A stretch of DNA of 64,000 nucleotides from Sinotaia quadrata. Taxonomy: Eukaryota; Mollusca; Gastropoda; Architaenioglossa; Viviparidae. Below, piece after piece: positions 46,625 to 57,600 of the stretch. Location of the stretch: assembly GCA_028829895.1 (NCBI GenBank), contig CM054179.1, positions 55,621,891 through 55,685,890 of the forward strand, in the 5' to 3' direction. Both the position numbers and the translations under genes were made by a program. Position 1 is the first letter of the stretch, and each line of letters opens with the position of its first letter. The notes under the pieces are model-generated. The model was not told the origin of the DNA. It ran no database searches and saw nothing but the letters and a program-made list of their open reading frames with translations.

Positions 46625-46885
46625 TGGTTTTCAGACATATGCATAAATATTCAAAAACAAAAATATATATTTGTTCTAAGACATATGCATAAATATTCAT
46701 AAAACTAAATATCTATTTTTGTTCTAAGACATATGCATAAATATTCTTAAGTCAAAATATCTAGTTTGGTTCTAAGACATATGCATAAATATTCATAAGA
46801 CAAAAATATCTATTTTGGGTTCTAAGACATATGCATAAATATTCATAAGTAAAAATATCTATTTTGGTCGTAGGACATATGCATA
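46625..46885. repeat. ~48-bp minisatellite, about 6 copies
   Basis: Units share ttctaagacatatgcataaa, then tattcataagacaaaaatat, then ctatttt. It lies between the LTR and the RNase H remnant, so either it expanded inside the retrotransposon or the element has been broken there. Confidence 0.92.
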
Positions 46886-47295
46886 ATTAACTCAACACAT
46901 TTTAGAAACAAAGATAATATGATTTTATAATCCTCAATAGTCACTGAATATTAAAATATCAAATATTATATTATTTTCTCTCATTATAATTTGGAACATG
47001 ACCACTTATGTTTCCATAATAAGCATAATTTATCACGAAAAATTGCCATACTTAAGAGACATCACCATTTATGTCTCTACAATTAAGGAAATACAAAGGC
47101 AAGTGATAAGCAAAAATCATTATCATTATTTATTTTCCCTTGTGATAGGAAATTACAAAGTATACAATCATGTTTCATTATATAAATAATGGATAACTCT
47201 GGATAAGACTATTCTTTCCTCTCTACCTTAGGAAAGATACAAAATATTTATATGAGGATTTCACATCGTTTACAGACACTTGTGTACTGGACCCC
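46886..47295. other. AT-rich segment, probable decayed retrotransposon interior
   Basis: No coding match was recognised. Integrase, expected here if the element were complete, is absent. Confidence 0.35.
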
Positions 47296-47562
47296 TTACA
47301 CTTCTATTTCTACTGCTCTGGACAAATAGCCAGCCACTACATTGTTGGTGCCTTTGATGACTTCCACAGTAGGCCTATATCCATACTGTTGTAGTAGTAA
47401 TGACCACGTGGTCAAACGCCCATTTGCCTTAGTCAAGTGAGTTAAGTAGTCGAGAGGTTGATGATCTGTCTAAATGACAAAATGCTTGCCATAAAGGTAG
47501 GCTAGGAATTTATGGACTGCCTAGACAATTCCGAGACATTCATTTTCTGAAGAAGAATATAG
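47296..47562 (-). pseudogene. Ty3/gypsy RNase H remnant
   Basis: Read on the reverse strand in one frame: SSSENECLGIV, stop, AVHKFLAYLYGKHFVI, stop, TDHQPLDYL, then GRLTTWSLLLQQYGYRP and TNNVVAGYLSRAVEI. This is the RNase H domain that follows reverse transcriptase in Ty3/gypsy pol: EREC-type block, TDHxPL block, and final (D)xLSR block. Two sense codons have become TAG, and the last catalytic Asp is Gly (VVAGYLSR), so the copy is dead. It sits upstream, in element sense, of the LTR at 44,830-46,493, with integrase missing. Reverse transcriptase proper is not found beyond 47,570. Confidence 0.85.
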
Positions 47563-47569
47563 CCATTAC

Positions 47570-48320
47570 CCACTTCTCTGTTATTATATTACTCTTTCTC
47601 TCGTTCTCCTTTTCCCAGTTCATAACTAATGTGTCCCCTCTTTTAATCTTGGCCGAAAGGGAAATACGTGTACAAGTCCAACTGTGGGCCAGTCTTTAAA
47701 TTTTACTCTTATCTACAATTTCGTCTACAGGGCGAACTTTAGTTTCCTTGTTGACGTAATTAGCTGTTTGAATCTGTGTGATCGGGAACTTTTGCATCAG
47801 TCTGAGGCACAACCTCAGATAATCATCCCACATATAAGACACGGGCTTCACCTACGACTACCACCCCTCCCTTTCCCCCCACAACCCCCTCACCCAGCGC
47901 GAAAGCGGCGGAAGCCGGAAGCGCCCCCTACACTCAATCAATACGACTCTCTTTCACTGATATTGAGGAACCACATGCCGGCGTCTAAATCCCTCCAAGT
48001 GCTGATCGCCCTTGTGTGGCGAGTGAGACGCGGGGAATGTATGTTTGAGATTGGATTGACTCAAAGCTCATTGCGTCACGGAAGGGGAGATTATTTGTGA
48101 CAAATGAAGGTGCCAGCTTTTTTCCTAAGCAGTGGATGCCGCGAGCTGCTTTCTGTAGATAGAATGGTCCACATGTTTCAAATGTTTTCCTCATGCTTAC
48201 AAAGTTTTCCATTCAATACATTTTGCTTTTGTTTTCTTTTAAATCTCCAAAGGTTTAGGAGTAAGGGCAGTGTGATGAAGAAGCCACTATGGCATGAAAA
48301 GATTTTCTAATAACATCTTG
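47570..48320. other. GC-richer unique region, not assigned
   Basis: Composition rises at 47,800-48,070. A 138-codon forward frame (47,684-48,100) with a Pro-rich middle runs across it but shows no domain I recognise. A GC-rich word shared with 54.7 and 62.4 kb sits at 47,896-47,933. A promoter or exon is possible but unproven. Confidence 0.3.
47896..47933 (-). repeat. dispersed GC-rich motif, copy 1 of 3
   Basis: The reverse complement reads gtgtagggggcgcttccggc then ttccgccgctttcgcgct. It shares gtagggggcgctt(c/t)c(c/g)ggcttccgc with the copy at 54,704 and a slightly diverged form at 62,390. Confidence 0.6.
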
Positions 48321-48830
48321 CTCGTTCACAAGCAGATTGAAGGCTTGCAATTATTTGAAAATTAAATACAAATTGATATAACCTCTCTTATTATGATCCA
48401 AGACGTCACTAATGGACGAAAGGTTTACATTAGACTATAAATAAAAGAAAGAAAGATAATGGATTAATCTTTTCTACATTTAACTTTAACTCTTGAACTT
48501 TATGTTTGAAAGAATCTATCATTCATTTGAATCTTGAACTTTCGAAATAAACTGAAATCCCTTCCACATCACACATGCCGCATTCAAGAAGCCATTTGCT
48601 AGAGGGTGATTTGAGTCATAGATTGATCAATGGCAACATTCTATCGCATGCACATACTTATAGGAAAGAGACACACAAAGTCGATAAGAGAAACAAGGAA
48701 AAATAGATAAAGGTACATGTATTCAAAAGAAAGCTGAGTTTCACTGAATATTATAAATACAAAAAGAAAATTATTTCAGTAAAATTTAATTCGTGTTGGT
48801 TTGTGGTGATTGTTGTGATGATTTGTGAAT
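48321..48830. other. unique AT-rich spacer
   Basis: Nothing recognisable was seen. Confidence 0.4.
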
Positions 48831-48952
48831 ATTTTATTAATTTCAAATTATGTTTTATTAATTTCAAGTTCATATATTGTATTAATTTCAAGTTACGTTT
48901 TATTAATTTCAAGTTAACATTTTATTAATTTGAAGAAATATTTTAAAACTAT
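48831..48952. repeat. ~21-bp AT-rich minisatellite, about 5 copies
   Basis: Variants of ttttattaatttcaagttac, with a longer third unit. Confidence 0.8.
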
Positions 48953-49732
48953 TTTATTCTCTTTATTGTTGCTAGTGGCAAAATAACAAAACAGGCCAGA
49001 GTCAACGCCACAGAAATTATATCCTGTAATTAGTTGTCAATTTAAATAAAGATTGTTTGCTACTTAATCAGAAATCGTCTCTAATAAATAAACGAAATAT
49101 GTTGTCGCCTGTCGTGAATGATTATATTTAAATCAGTTATTTACATTATTTTGTTTCTTGTGGAGTTTTATGTGTAGAATTAAAGTGGCACTTTCCATTT
49201 ATTTTAATCTAACTTTTAAAAATGAGCATATAAGATCTTTACATTATAGAAACTATCGAAATCCGTAAAGATTATTTCAATTTAGTTTCCTGGTTTATTT
49301 GTTGCTTTAATTTGTAATATATTACATAAAAGAATACTTTAATGATAATTTAATCTTTGTAGCCTTAATACCAAAGAATATTTCCCTGCTTATTTCCGTC
49401 ATGGCTTATATTGTAAACTGCTATCACATATAAATATTACAGAATGAGCAAATCTTTCAGAAGGAATTATAAAGACAACAATTTATTTACGTTCAAATAA
49501 TGCAGAGATATCAATTTGTATCAGACTGTAAATAAAGAGACAGACCAGCAAATGTTCAAAACAACAAATTATAAAACTAGTCTGCTTAAGATAGTAAAAT
49601 GTAGAAATTGTTATCTTCAGTACATAATTAATGTAAAGATAAAATCTATATCAAGCAGTAAATGCAAAGACAACAATCTAATCCAGACAATAAAGAATGG
49701 ATAAATCTGCTTCATGTAATAAAACGGAGTCA
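48953..49732. other. unique AT-rich spacer
   Basis: Weak iteration of gtaaa, agacaacaat and atctg words from 49,470 to 49,720. No clear array or exon. Confidence 0.4.
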
Positions 49733-49845
49733 ACAAATCTGTTTTACACAATCAACACAGTGCCAACAAATCTATTTTACACAATCAACACAGTGCCACC
49801 AAATCTATTTTACACAATCAACACAGTGCCAGTAAATCAATTTAT
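49733..49845. repeat. 33-bp minisatellite, 3-4 copies
   Basis: Units share aacaaatctattttacacaa then tcaacacagtgcc. The period keeps a short open frame (11-residue block TNLFYTINTVP). Confidence 0.93.
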
Positions 49846-50077
49846 AAGAAATCGAGGAGACAACAAATCTGCTCACACAAAACACGTGAGGTGACAAATA
49901 TACTTCTTACAATAAATATTGAAAATAGAAAAAATAAGAGTAGAGAGTAATAAGTTATAACGGTTCTTATGAGTCGGTACTTATATTTGACTAATAATTG
50001 CTTTCCTCTTACATGTACAATTCCTTTTTTTTTTTTTAAATAAACTTGTTTCCAAAACATTCGTCACTTGGACGTAA
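49846..50077. other. AT-rich spacer
   Basis: Nothing recognisable beyond a poly-T run at 50,026-50,037. Confidence 0.35.
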
Positions 50078-50250
50078 CGATAGCTGATAATATGGAAAGT
50101 GAAGTGCTTTAAAGAATTAGTTGTGCCAGAATGGCCCCCATGTAAGTGTCATATTGAGACTTTAACAATAGCTGATAACATGGAAGGTGAAGTGCTTTAA
50201 AGAATTAGTTGTGCCAGAATGTCCCACATGGTAACTGTCAGATTGAGAAA
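50078..50250. repeat. ~90-bp tandem duplication
   Basis: Two copies of gatagctgataatatggaaa, then gtgaagtgctttaaagaatt, then agttgtgccagaatg, with few differences. Confidence 0.9.
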
Positions 50251-50345
50251 GACGATATGGGGAGTATAATGCGCTCGTTCACTGATTCATAGTTTAAAAG
50301 GCTTTCATTTAACCTTCACACAAATGCTTTCTCTAATACGTCTCA

Positions 50346-50348
<3 letters not shown>

Positions 50349-50416
<68 letters not shown>

Positions 50417-50447
50417 ACACACACACACGCACACACACATACACACA

Positions 50448-50480
<33 letters not shown>
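50349..50480. repeat. (CA)n microsatellite
   Basis: About 130 bp with a few GACA, GCAC and TACA interruptions. It explains apparent His/Thr and Cys/Val frames on the two strands. Confidence 0.97.
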
Positions 50481-50482
<2 letters not shown>

Positions 50483-51329
50483 ATTCATATGTTCAATCCA
50501 GATTAAAGCGTAATATGCTCTGGAAGAAAGACATAATAAGATCAATTACGTCAGATTATTTTACAATATGCACAGAACTTGTTTGCACGTTTTTCTTTCA
50601 ATAGTGATTTTAATTTTCTTTTGTTTTCTTGTGTTTCTGCTCTATTTGTGACAAAGATTGCTGTCCTCTCTCTCACGTGACTTATTACCGTGTATAAAAC
50701 TTTGCATATGCCTTTAAGGACGCTTTTAATTAATACACCACTTTGCGAATGACTTAAGCTAAGTACTTTTGCTTCTTGAATATTTAATCTTAGAAAGCAA
50801 TGTCTTGCAAATGGCATAGGCCGAGCTGTCTTTTCCCATAAACTAAGTAACAATCACTTTTATTAGTGCCATTTCGGCACCATCGTGACGTCAGGAAATT
50901 AGTGCATGCTGTGTGTGGATGTGTCCAGGTGAGACATGTGTCGCTGATTTGTGGATTCCTTCATTAGAATACTATTGATAATGTACGCTTTTAAAATTAT
51001 TGACATGCATACTGTTCAAATGTTTAAATATTTAATTAAACTTATCAATTATATGTATTTGTATATGTTTGAGATTGTGTGTCTGCGTGCGTGCTCGTGT
51101 ATCGAATTACTGGTAGAAACGCGGTGGTTACTTGGAAGCAACAACTTTTAGATTATTTAGAGTTTATTTTCCATTTCTCTTTCTGCTGTAGATATTCACC
51201 CAAACTTATATAATAGTGATAGAAAAATTGCGTTTATGTGATATAAAACAAAATATGTTTTCAAATTAAACTTTAAAATCTTTTCCTTAAAGAACAAGAT
51301 AATCTAAGAATGCAGGGTTTAGAGAAAGA
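50481..51329. other. unique spacer
   Basis: A 100-codon reverse frame at 50,551-50,853 has no recognised motif. Confidence 0.35.
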
Positions 51330-51844
51330 AATAAAAGGACACCCCTGTTGGGGTAGTACCTTGCTAAACTGATGAAAGAACAGTAAACAACAATTAAAAG
51401 TCTGGCATGTCGACTGCCCATCGGACAACGACGATGCAGGCGGCGTATAAAAAAGATTAAAGATTGCCTCTTTTCACTGAGAGGCAGCCGGCGATGTGTA
51501 TGTCACCAATTGATGTTATTAAGATTCTAAATTTAACCATATTTATGTTGATAGGATTGCATTGTAGGCCAAAGCGTTCAAACTTGTTCCGTCGCGCATA
51601 AAGTCTGCGCATCTTGGACAACTCTTCCCTTCGGCTCGGTTACCCTCCATTAGTGTGTTTCGCTCACACTCACCCTAGAAGCCGCAATAGACCTTTTATC
51701 TTCTCGATGTTCTCAGTCTTGGTCTGCTTCTGGAGGGAGCCCTACAGCCTCACGGTGTGTCTGAGGTGGAGGGCAGGAGGGTTGTCGGAAGGGGGGTGAA
51801 ACAGGTCGCACCAGTTAGGCGCACACCCTCAAACGCACTCCGTC
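51330..51844. other. GC-richer unique region
   Basis: Words such as tcggacaacgacgatgcagg and cggcgtataaaa (51,420-51,450) stand out in composition. No product is recognised. It could be an old repeat or a regulatory region. Confidence 0.3.
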
Positions 51845-51862
51845 GGGGGGGGGGGGGGGGGG
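51845..51862. repeat. poly-G run of 18
   Basis: Eighteen consecutive G, 12 bp before the target duplication of the hAT element. Such runs can form G-quadruplexes and are prone to assembly error. Confidence 0.9.
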
Positions 51863-52069
51863 CAAAAACGATACTGTAACTCAGGGGTCACCAACACGGT
51901 GCCCGCGGGCACCAGGTCGCCCGCAAAGAACATGTGAGTCGCCCGCGGTGAGCGGAAAAAAAGTCACAGGAAAAAAGTCACAGAAAAAGTCACAGGAAAT
52001 AAAGTCACAAGAAAAAAAATCACGGAAGAAAAGTCACAGAAAGCGACGGTTCATTAGGATCGTGGTTAA

Positions 52070-52070
<1 letters not shown>

Positions 52071-52136
<66 letters not shown>
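52071..52136. repeat. (GT)n microsatellite inside the hAT element, first copy
   Basis: Follows catta ggatcgtggttaaat and belongs to a duplicated block of the left arm. Confidence 0.95.
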
Positions 52137-52137
<1 letters not shown>

Positions 52138-52192
52138 TTTGTATATCGTGTACATATCACAGAAAGCGACGGCTCATTAGGATGGTGGTTAA

Positions 52193-52194
<2 letters not shown>

Positions 52195-52240
<46 letters not shown>
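52195..52240. repeat. (GT)n microsatellite inside the hAT element, second copy
   Basis: Preceded by the same block (cacagaaagcgacggctcat, taggatggtggttaaatgtg) as the first, so block plus microsatellite were duplicated together. Confidence 0.95.
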
Positions 52241-52241
<1 letters not shown>

Positions 52242-53430
52242 TGAGTGTGACTAGGAAAAAAAGTCACAAGAAAAAGTCACAGAAGATAAATCACAGAAAA
52301 ATGTGTATGAATCTGATGTGTTATCACTAAACAAGTACGCATTTACACATCTAAGCATGTATGAGAATCACATAAATAACTTAAATTTAAAAAATAATTT
52401 TGCGTTCTATTCATATCACGAGAAAAATCACAAAATAACTAAAATTAGTTTAAATGTTTACTATATGCAATAATTTTGGGACCTAAACATACATAAAATA
52501 AGATGCCAATGCAATCATATGATTAGAGCATTCAATGCAATATAAACATTTTCAGATACTTGTATGGTATGTGAGTTTTATTAATATTGCATGCCACCGT
52601 TCAAATTTATAGTTTATTAGAATTTACAGATATGCCGACCGTTTTGACCAATTAATACCATATCTAAATGTTATAATCGCCGACTAGTACAAGAACAATA
52701 GAACACTATTAATATTACAGTAATACAGTTCAAAGTTTTAATCTCGATCGGGAAATAATTTCCAGAAGTGAAAAGAAACTGACGTATTAATATAAAATGA
52801 AACTAAATAAAAAGACATCAATGAAATCATGTTTCGAGCAGTCACATCACACTAAAATGACTAAACATTTGTTGGTAATGTATGTTAGGTGATTTTTAAG
52901 AACATTTTATTCTACAATTACCAATCGCAGGTAATAAACAAGAAAAGTATTTTTAAAGCAAACACAACCAACAATGACTGTCTTGTTTTAGATATAAAAT
53001 AAAACAATGAAAATAGTACAGTATTATCAAAAACACACAACTACATAAAACAAATACAAGGTTAATTTATGTTGTATGTGTAAATGCGTATTTGTTTAGT
53101 GATAACACGTCAGATTCATAGACATTTTTCTGTGATTTATCGTCTGTGACGTTTTCTTGTGACTTTTTTTCCTAGCAAAACTTGCGACTTTTTTCCCGTG
53201 ATTTTTTCCTGTGACTTTTTTTCCCAGAAAAACTTGTGACTTTTTTCTTGTGACTTTTTTTCCGCCAATCGTCGCCCGCATGTCTTTTCTAAGTCTTCAC
53301 ATTATTAATAAAAAAAAATAATGTATAAAGGCAAACTAGAAGAGTGTATCAAACTGGTAGCCCTTCGTATGACTCAGTATCCATGAAGTAGCTCTCAGTA
53401 TCAAAAAGGTTGGTGACCCCTGCTGTAACT

Positions 53431-53959
53431 GCTCGCACTGAAATATATATGAAGACATCCAATGATAGCAAGCACTGCCGATGTGCCACTAAGGGAAGTT
53501 TCAATGCAACCATTTTCAGAATACTAGCCTAACATAATATTACTGAAGACTACGTATTGAAAATTAAAATTAAAATATACCTTAGTTCACATAGAAAATT
53601 ATCTAATCAATTACAATGTTTTTCCAAGTATTTAGATTAAAATATTAATTAAAGAAAATACAATCTGTAATAAGATAAGTTTTAAAAAATTCATTATTTA
53701 CAAAAATCGTATTTACCACTCCTCTAAGACAAACCCCGTTTGTTTGGAGCGACTGAAAGGCATTTCCTGTCCAGCGGCTGCCCTGAGCGCTTATGTAATG
53801 TGAATTGCTACTGCGGTGGTCTAACAGACTTACACGTTTTGTACATGGGACGATTCTTATAAATTTGTTTTATAGAAAAATTAGTTTTAAAACTTTAAAA
53901 ATACCTTTAATTAATTTTTATGTATTACTTTGCATTTTTCGTGCTACACTAGCATATAA
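53431..53959. other. unique spacer
   Basis: A GC-richer patch at 53,730-53,850 has no recognised content. Confidence 0.35.
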
Positions 53960-54560
53960 AGATCAAATATACTAGAGGGTAAAGAAAATGCAGCTGGCAT
54001 GTAATGATCAATAAAGATAGCACATAAAAGTTAATAATGATAGCATGTGCATATATATAAAAGCTGCTAGCATGTAAAGATCAATAAAGATACTATGTAA
54101 CGATCAATGATGCTAGCATGTAAAGGTCAATGATGCATGCATGTCAAGATCAAGGACACTAACATTTAAACATCAGTAATGATGGCATGTAAAGATCAAT
54201 GCTGCTAGGATGTAGAGGTCAATGCTTTTTCAATGTAATGATCAATAATAATAGATTGTAAAGATCAATGATGCTAGTATATAAAGAAGTCAATAGTGCT
54301 AGCAAGTAAAGATCAATCTTGCTGTCATATAAATAGCGATGTTACTAGCATAAAGAAGTCATTAGTGCTAGCAAGTAAAGATCAATCTTGCTGTCATATT
54401 AATAGCGATGTTACTAGCATAAAGAAATCAATGATAAAGAAGTCAAGAGTGCTAGATAAAAACAACGATGATGCTAGCATATGAAGATCAATGCTGATAG
54501 AACAAAAAGAGCAATGATGTTATCAAGTAAAGGACAATGATATAAAAATCAATAATAATA
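53960..54560. repeat. degenerate ~25-bp minisatellite, about 22 copies
   Basis: Variants of gctagcatgtaaagatcaat followed by gatg. A 62-bp segment at about 54,290-54,420 is duplicated almost exactly (gtgctagcaagtaaagatca twice). Confidence 0.82.
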
Positions 54561-54870
54561 TCTCGCATATAAAGAGTTACTGCTTACTGTATCATCATTA
54601 GCACTTTAAAAATGTTATATTGGCACCTTACACTGAAGAGAGATAATAATTATTTGCTGCTGTAGGGGACTATATGTTATCGGTTTATATATATATATAT
54701 TGCTTGCTAATATAGGGGGCGCTTTCGGCTTCCGCGCTGATATATATATAATTTTAGGAAGATTTTATATAGGCTTATATTGGTTAAAGGGAGATAATAA
54801 TGATGATTGCTGTACAGGACTGCACAGTTGTCGTCGGTGCATTAAGTTCTGAAGAGATACTACACACACT
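54561..54870. other. small composite region with duplicated flanks around a GC-rich motif
   Basis: gagagataataattatttgc plus tgctgtaggggact at about 54,638 recurs as gggagataataatgatgatt plus gctgtacaggact at about 54,789. Between them are (AT)n tracts and the GC-rich motif at 54,704. Possibly a small unclassified repeat element. Confidence 0.45.
54704..54743 (+). repeat. dispersed GC-rich motif, copy 2 of 3
   Basis: Reads cttgctaatatagggggcgc then tttcggcttccgcgctgata, an abrupt GC island between AT dinucleotide runs. It closely matches the reverse complement of 62,388-62,428. Confidence 0.65.
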
Positions 54871-55448
54871 GTCATCTTTACTGATCAAATAAGATCAAAA
54901 TAAATGGTATAAAAAGGATAACAATTAGTGCTTTACGTAAGATTTATTAGTGATATCCCTTACTTACATTGTAAGGGTGATTAAAATGATGTTTGGAAAA
55001 TCATATTTGAATATCGGTAGACCCTACATACAATTTTCTTAGAGAGATTCCGAGTAAAAACACATTTAGAAAGAAGTAAAAATTAGGTCCTAATAGTTTA
55101 ACTGTGTACATGTGTCTCATTAGCAACATCAAAGAGTATACCACAAACTGCCTGCGACATATATAAATGTGCTAGAGAGATATGAATTAAGCTGTATACC
55201 TTTCGGGAAGAATAATGTTCTGTGTATCCTAGTGACGGGTATCCCGGAACACATGGGTCATCGTCTTTAGTTAAAAGTTATAAACAATGACTGATGCGCT
55301 TGGTTTATCAGTATCACAACAGAGGCGTACTGAGCTGTAACACAACGTCTGCTAAATAAGCTTTTCTTTTGTTCTTTTTGCAGATATGCATGATTGTACT
55401 ATTGTATCACACTGTGTTACATAAAAGTTTATTAAAATCATTTGACGG

Positions 55449-55451
<3 letters not shown>
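54871..55451. other. unique spacer
   Basis: Nothing recognisable was seen. Confidence 0.4.
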
Positions 55452-55503
<52 letters not shown>

Positions 55504-55567
55504 GCAGATACGCACACACACAGACAGATATACACACACACAGATATGCGTGCACACACATACACAC
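55452..55567. repeat. (CA)n microsatellite with GACA/GATA interruptions
   Basis: Pure CA for about 48 bp, then mixed cacaca, gacag, gatac steps. Confidence 0.95.
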
Positions 55568-56369
55568 TATAAAAATATCCATCAACAAAGATCTTTCTCT
55601 CCAGAGTGAATCAGAGCTAATCATATATGGTTTTCTTAAGTGTGGTATCTTCCATAACTAAATTATGTGTAAAAGCTGCTTTTTTTTTCTTTTTTTTGTG
55701 TGTGCAGTATTACAAAATGCCACTCACTTTGGTCTAATGAAATTTTGATTTGTAAGAATGGAGCAGGAAAATAAAAGACTGCATAAAATCAGATATCCAT
55801 GATGTTTGAACGTCGGAAAGGACATGGAAGAAAGTGATGAATCCATTGAATGGATGGAGAAATGTTTTGGGCATGATGTAATAAACTGGTGATAAAAAGA
55901 GTGCTGAATAATGCACCCATTCAGGGAGCATAGAGAAATGATAGATGATGTCTGCAATGCAATCTTTTTACTTGAGTATAATTGCTAGCTGAATTTTACT
56001 TGAAATGAGAAAACTTCTAGCTAAATCAGAAATAAAATCAAGTATTTTAGTCCATTCATTGAAAATGAACTGATCGTAGTGCTAGCAGTGCTCTATCTTC
56101 GGAAGGAAATCAAAACTGACCTATATTCTGGTCTGTGAAAATCAGTTGTGATGTCGTAGGCTATGTGAGAGATGTACAGATTACAATTTTAAAAATTTTC
56201 TTTTTTTTTACTATGAATTTATTAATCAAAGGTCAAAAAGGAGTTTCTAGCCAAGTTTGAGATATTTTACATGACATTATCATATGGAAATTATAAATCA
56301 ATTTGCTTACAATATTCTTGATGTCCTGTGATATATTTTTCTTCTTTGTTTCTTACAAAATTATATCAG
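55568..56369. other. unique, possibly intronic, with a candidate acceptor at 55,707
   Basis: A pyrimidine tract ending gtgtgtgcag at 55,707 precedes open sequence up to a gtaaga donor at 55,752. The frame does not join cleanly to the next candidate exon (a stop would arise), so I do not call it an exon. Reverse frames at 55,724-55,957 are unrecognised. Confidence 0.3.
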
Positions 56370-56413
56370 AGTATGGGATGAGATACATTTATAATTTTAC
56401 TAAATTTCTACAG
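56370..56413 (+). CDS. candidate internal exon of an unrecognised gene
   Basis: The acceptor side has a pyrimidine-rich tract (tttttcttctttgtttctta) and ends atatcag at 56,369. The donor side reads CTACAG followed by gtaatt. The 44-bp exon has one open phase: two leading bases, then YGMRYIYNFTKFLQ, ending on a complete codon. The next candidate exon starts in that same phase, giving FTKFLQ joined to ISKLSKLM. I do not recognise the protein. Chance is a real alternative because the exon is short. Evidence rests only on splice consensus and phase agreement. Confidence 0.3.
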
Positions 56414-57160
56414 GTAATTATACACCTTGCAGAAAATACAATACCAAGATTGTGTGACATACGAGCATACACTGCTTATACATAAATAGATATATACAAA
56501 ATAAAACTTGAATTTATTATTTAACATTTAAGCACAGGTAATATATAATGTATAACAACAGTTTTGTTTTACAAATTGGTATAAAATACACAAAACAGAT
56601 GTGAACCTAATCATTGGTATTATCCCAGCATTTAGGTTTAAAGTCTGAAGTAGATAGCATATTAATTTGTTTTTTCAGATCATTTTAAAATTTTATTAAT
56701 ATAATTCTTCCATGTATTTTCTAGATTAACTCATGCCTAAATGATGGCAGAAATTACTTTTTTCTTTCTTTCAACAAATATTTTTCATTTATTATTCAAA
56801 TTGCCTTATAATGAACCAGCTATTAAGGTTATCCGCATCAAGTAATTGTAAAACCTTTTTAAGATGTTCATCAGTAGGATGCTTTCTGAAAAATATTATA
56901 GGAAACACACTGTTACTTTTTACTAGTAAACCTCTTGCATGTTTATAAACTTTCAATATTTGGAGTAATCAAATATGTAGATAAAAACTAGAACTACACT
57001 TTTAGTATTACATGTATTACTAATCAGACTTCATTCTTCTGATTTAAGACTGATTAAGAACAGCATATGTTGGTGCTAGAGCAAAAGATACTATTCTGTA
57101 CTGTATATAAAATGATATTTTGAAATTTCAGTTTGTTATGCTGTATCTTTTCTTTTACAG

Positions 57161-57271
57161 ATTTCTAAACTTTCAAAACTGATGAAAAATGTTGACAGAC
57201 TGTACACAACTAGGCTGAGAGAAAGAGAAGACTGTAACAGTGACAGTACATATTTGTGCTCTTATAAGTGA
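57161..57271 (+). CDS. candidate terminal coding exon of an unrecognised gene
   Basis: Preceded by a strong acceptor, ctgtatcttttcttttacag. The 111-bp frame is open from its first base and reads ISKLSKLMKNVDRLYTTRLR, then EREDCNSDSTYLCSYK, then TGA at 57,269-57,271. The start looks amphipathic and helical, the end is charged and Cys-containing. It is in phase with the 44-bp candidate exon about 750 bp upstream. Two overlapping polyadenylation signals (57,574-57,584) follow about 300 bp later, as expected for a last exon. No domain is recognised, and upstream exons would lie further left or outside the window. Confidence 0.38.
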   Translation: MSKLSKLMKNVDRLYTTRLREREDCNSDSTYLCSYK

Positions 57272-57600
57272 AACTGTTGTGGACAGGCTTCTGAACCTTC
57301 ACATTAGGAAAGTTGGCATGCCTAATACATTTCAGTAAAGCAAGCTATTTTGAGATACAAATTTTATGTGATAGTACTGACTAGACTCAGAGTGTATCAA
57401 AGAAATACGACTAAACTGCCATGTTGAAAATGAGTTAAGTGAATAATACATGCATTGGTCTACTGGAGAGGTAATGTTGAGCTTTTAAAGGTTTCTTGTG
57501 CAGTTCTTTTACAGATGTGAAACTCAGTTATTACCACTACGTACCATTTTCAGTGATGTACCTTTCATTGTGAAATAAAATAAAGTGTATACTGAAGTGG
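57272..57600 (+). other. candidate 3' untranslated region with polyadenylation signals
   Basis: No open frame follows the stop at 57,271. AATAAA occurs at 57,574 and again, overlapping, at 57,579 (tgaaataaaataaagtg). This is only meaningful if the terminal exon is real. Confidence 0.3.

Larger units (their letters stand above)
51882..53422. mobile_element. non-autonomous hAT (Buster-type) transposon, 1,541 bp
   Basis: The left end caggggtcaccaac and the right end gttggtgacccctg are perfect 14-bp inverted termini. The element is flanked by a perfect 8-bp target duplication, ctgtaact, at 51,874-51,881 and 53,423-53,430. Eight-base duplications define hAT, and the central TA of ctgTAact fits the nnnTAnnn preference reported for Buster-type hATs. 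Past the palindrome tgcccgcgggca, the arms carry long subterminal inverted repeats: iterations of agtcacaggaaaaa on the left face gtgactttttt on the right. The stretch atgaatctgatgtgttatca (52,308) pairs with its near-complement at about 53,101-53,120. There is no transposase frame, so mobilisation must have been in trans. Confidence 0.93.

Noticed and set aside
47684..48100. 138-codon forward frame with a Pro-rich middle
   Set aside because: No domain, no supportive start or splice context, and it crosses the dispersed GC-rich motif. Kept only as a GC-richer region.
55708..55751. Third candidate exon upstream of the 56.4 kb exon
   Set aside because: In its only open phase, joining to the 56,370 exon makes a stop codon, so the model is inconsistent.
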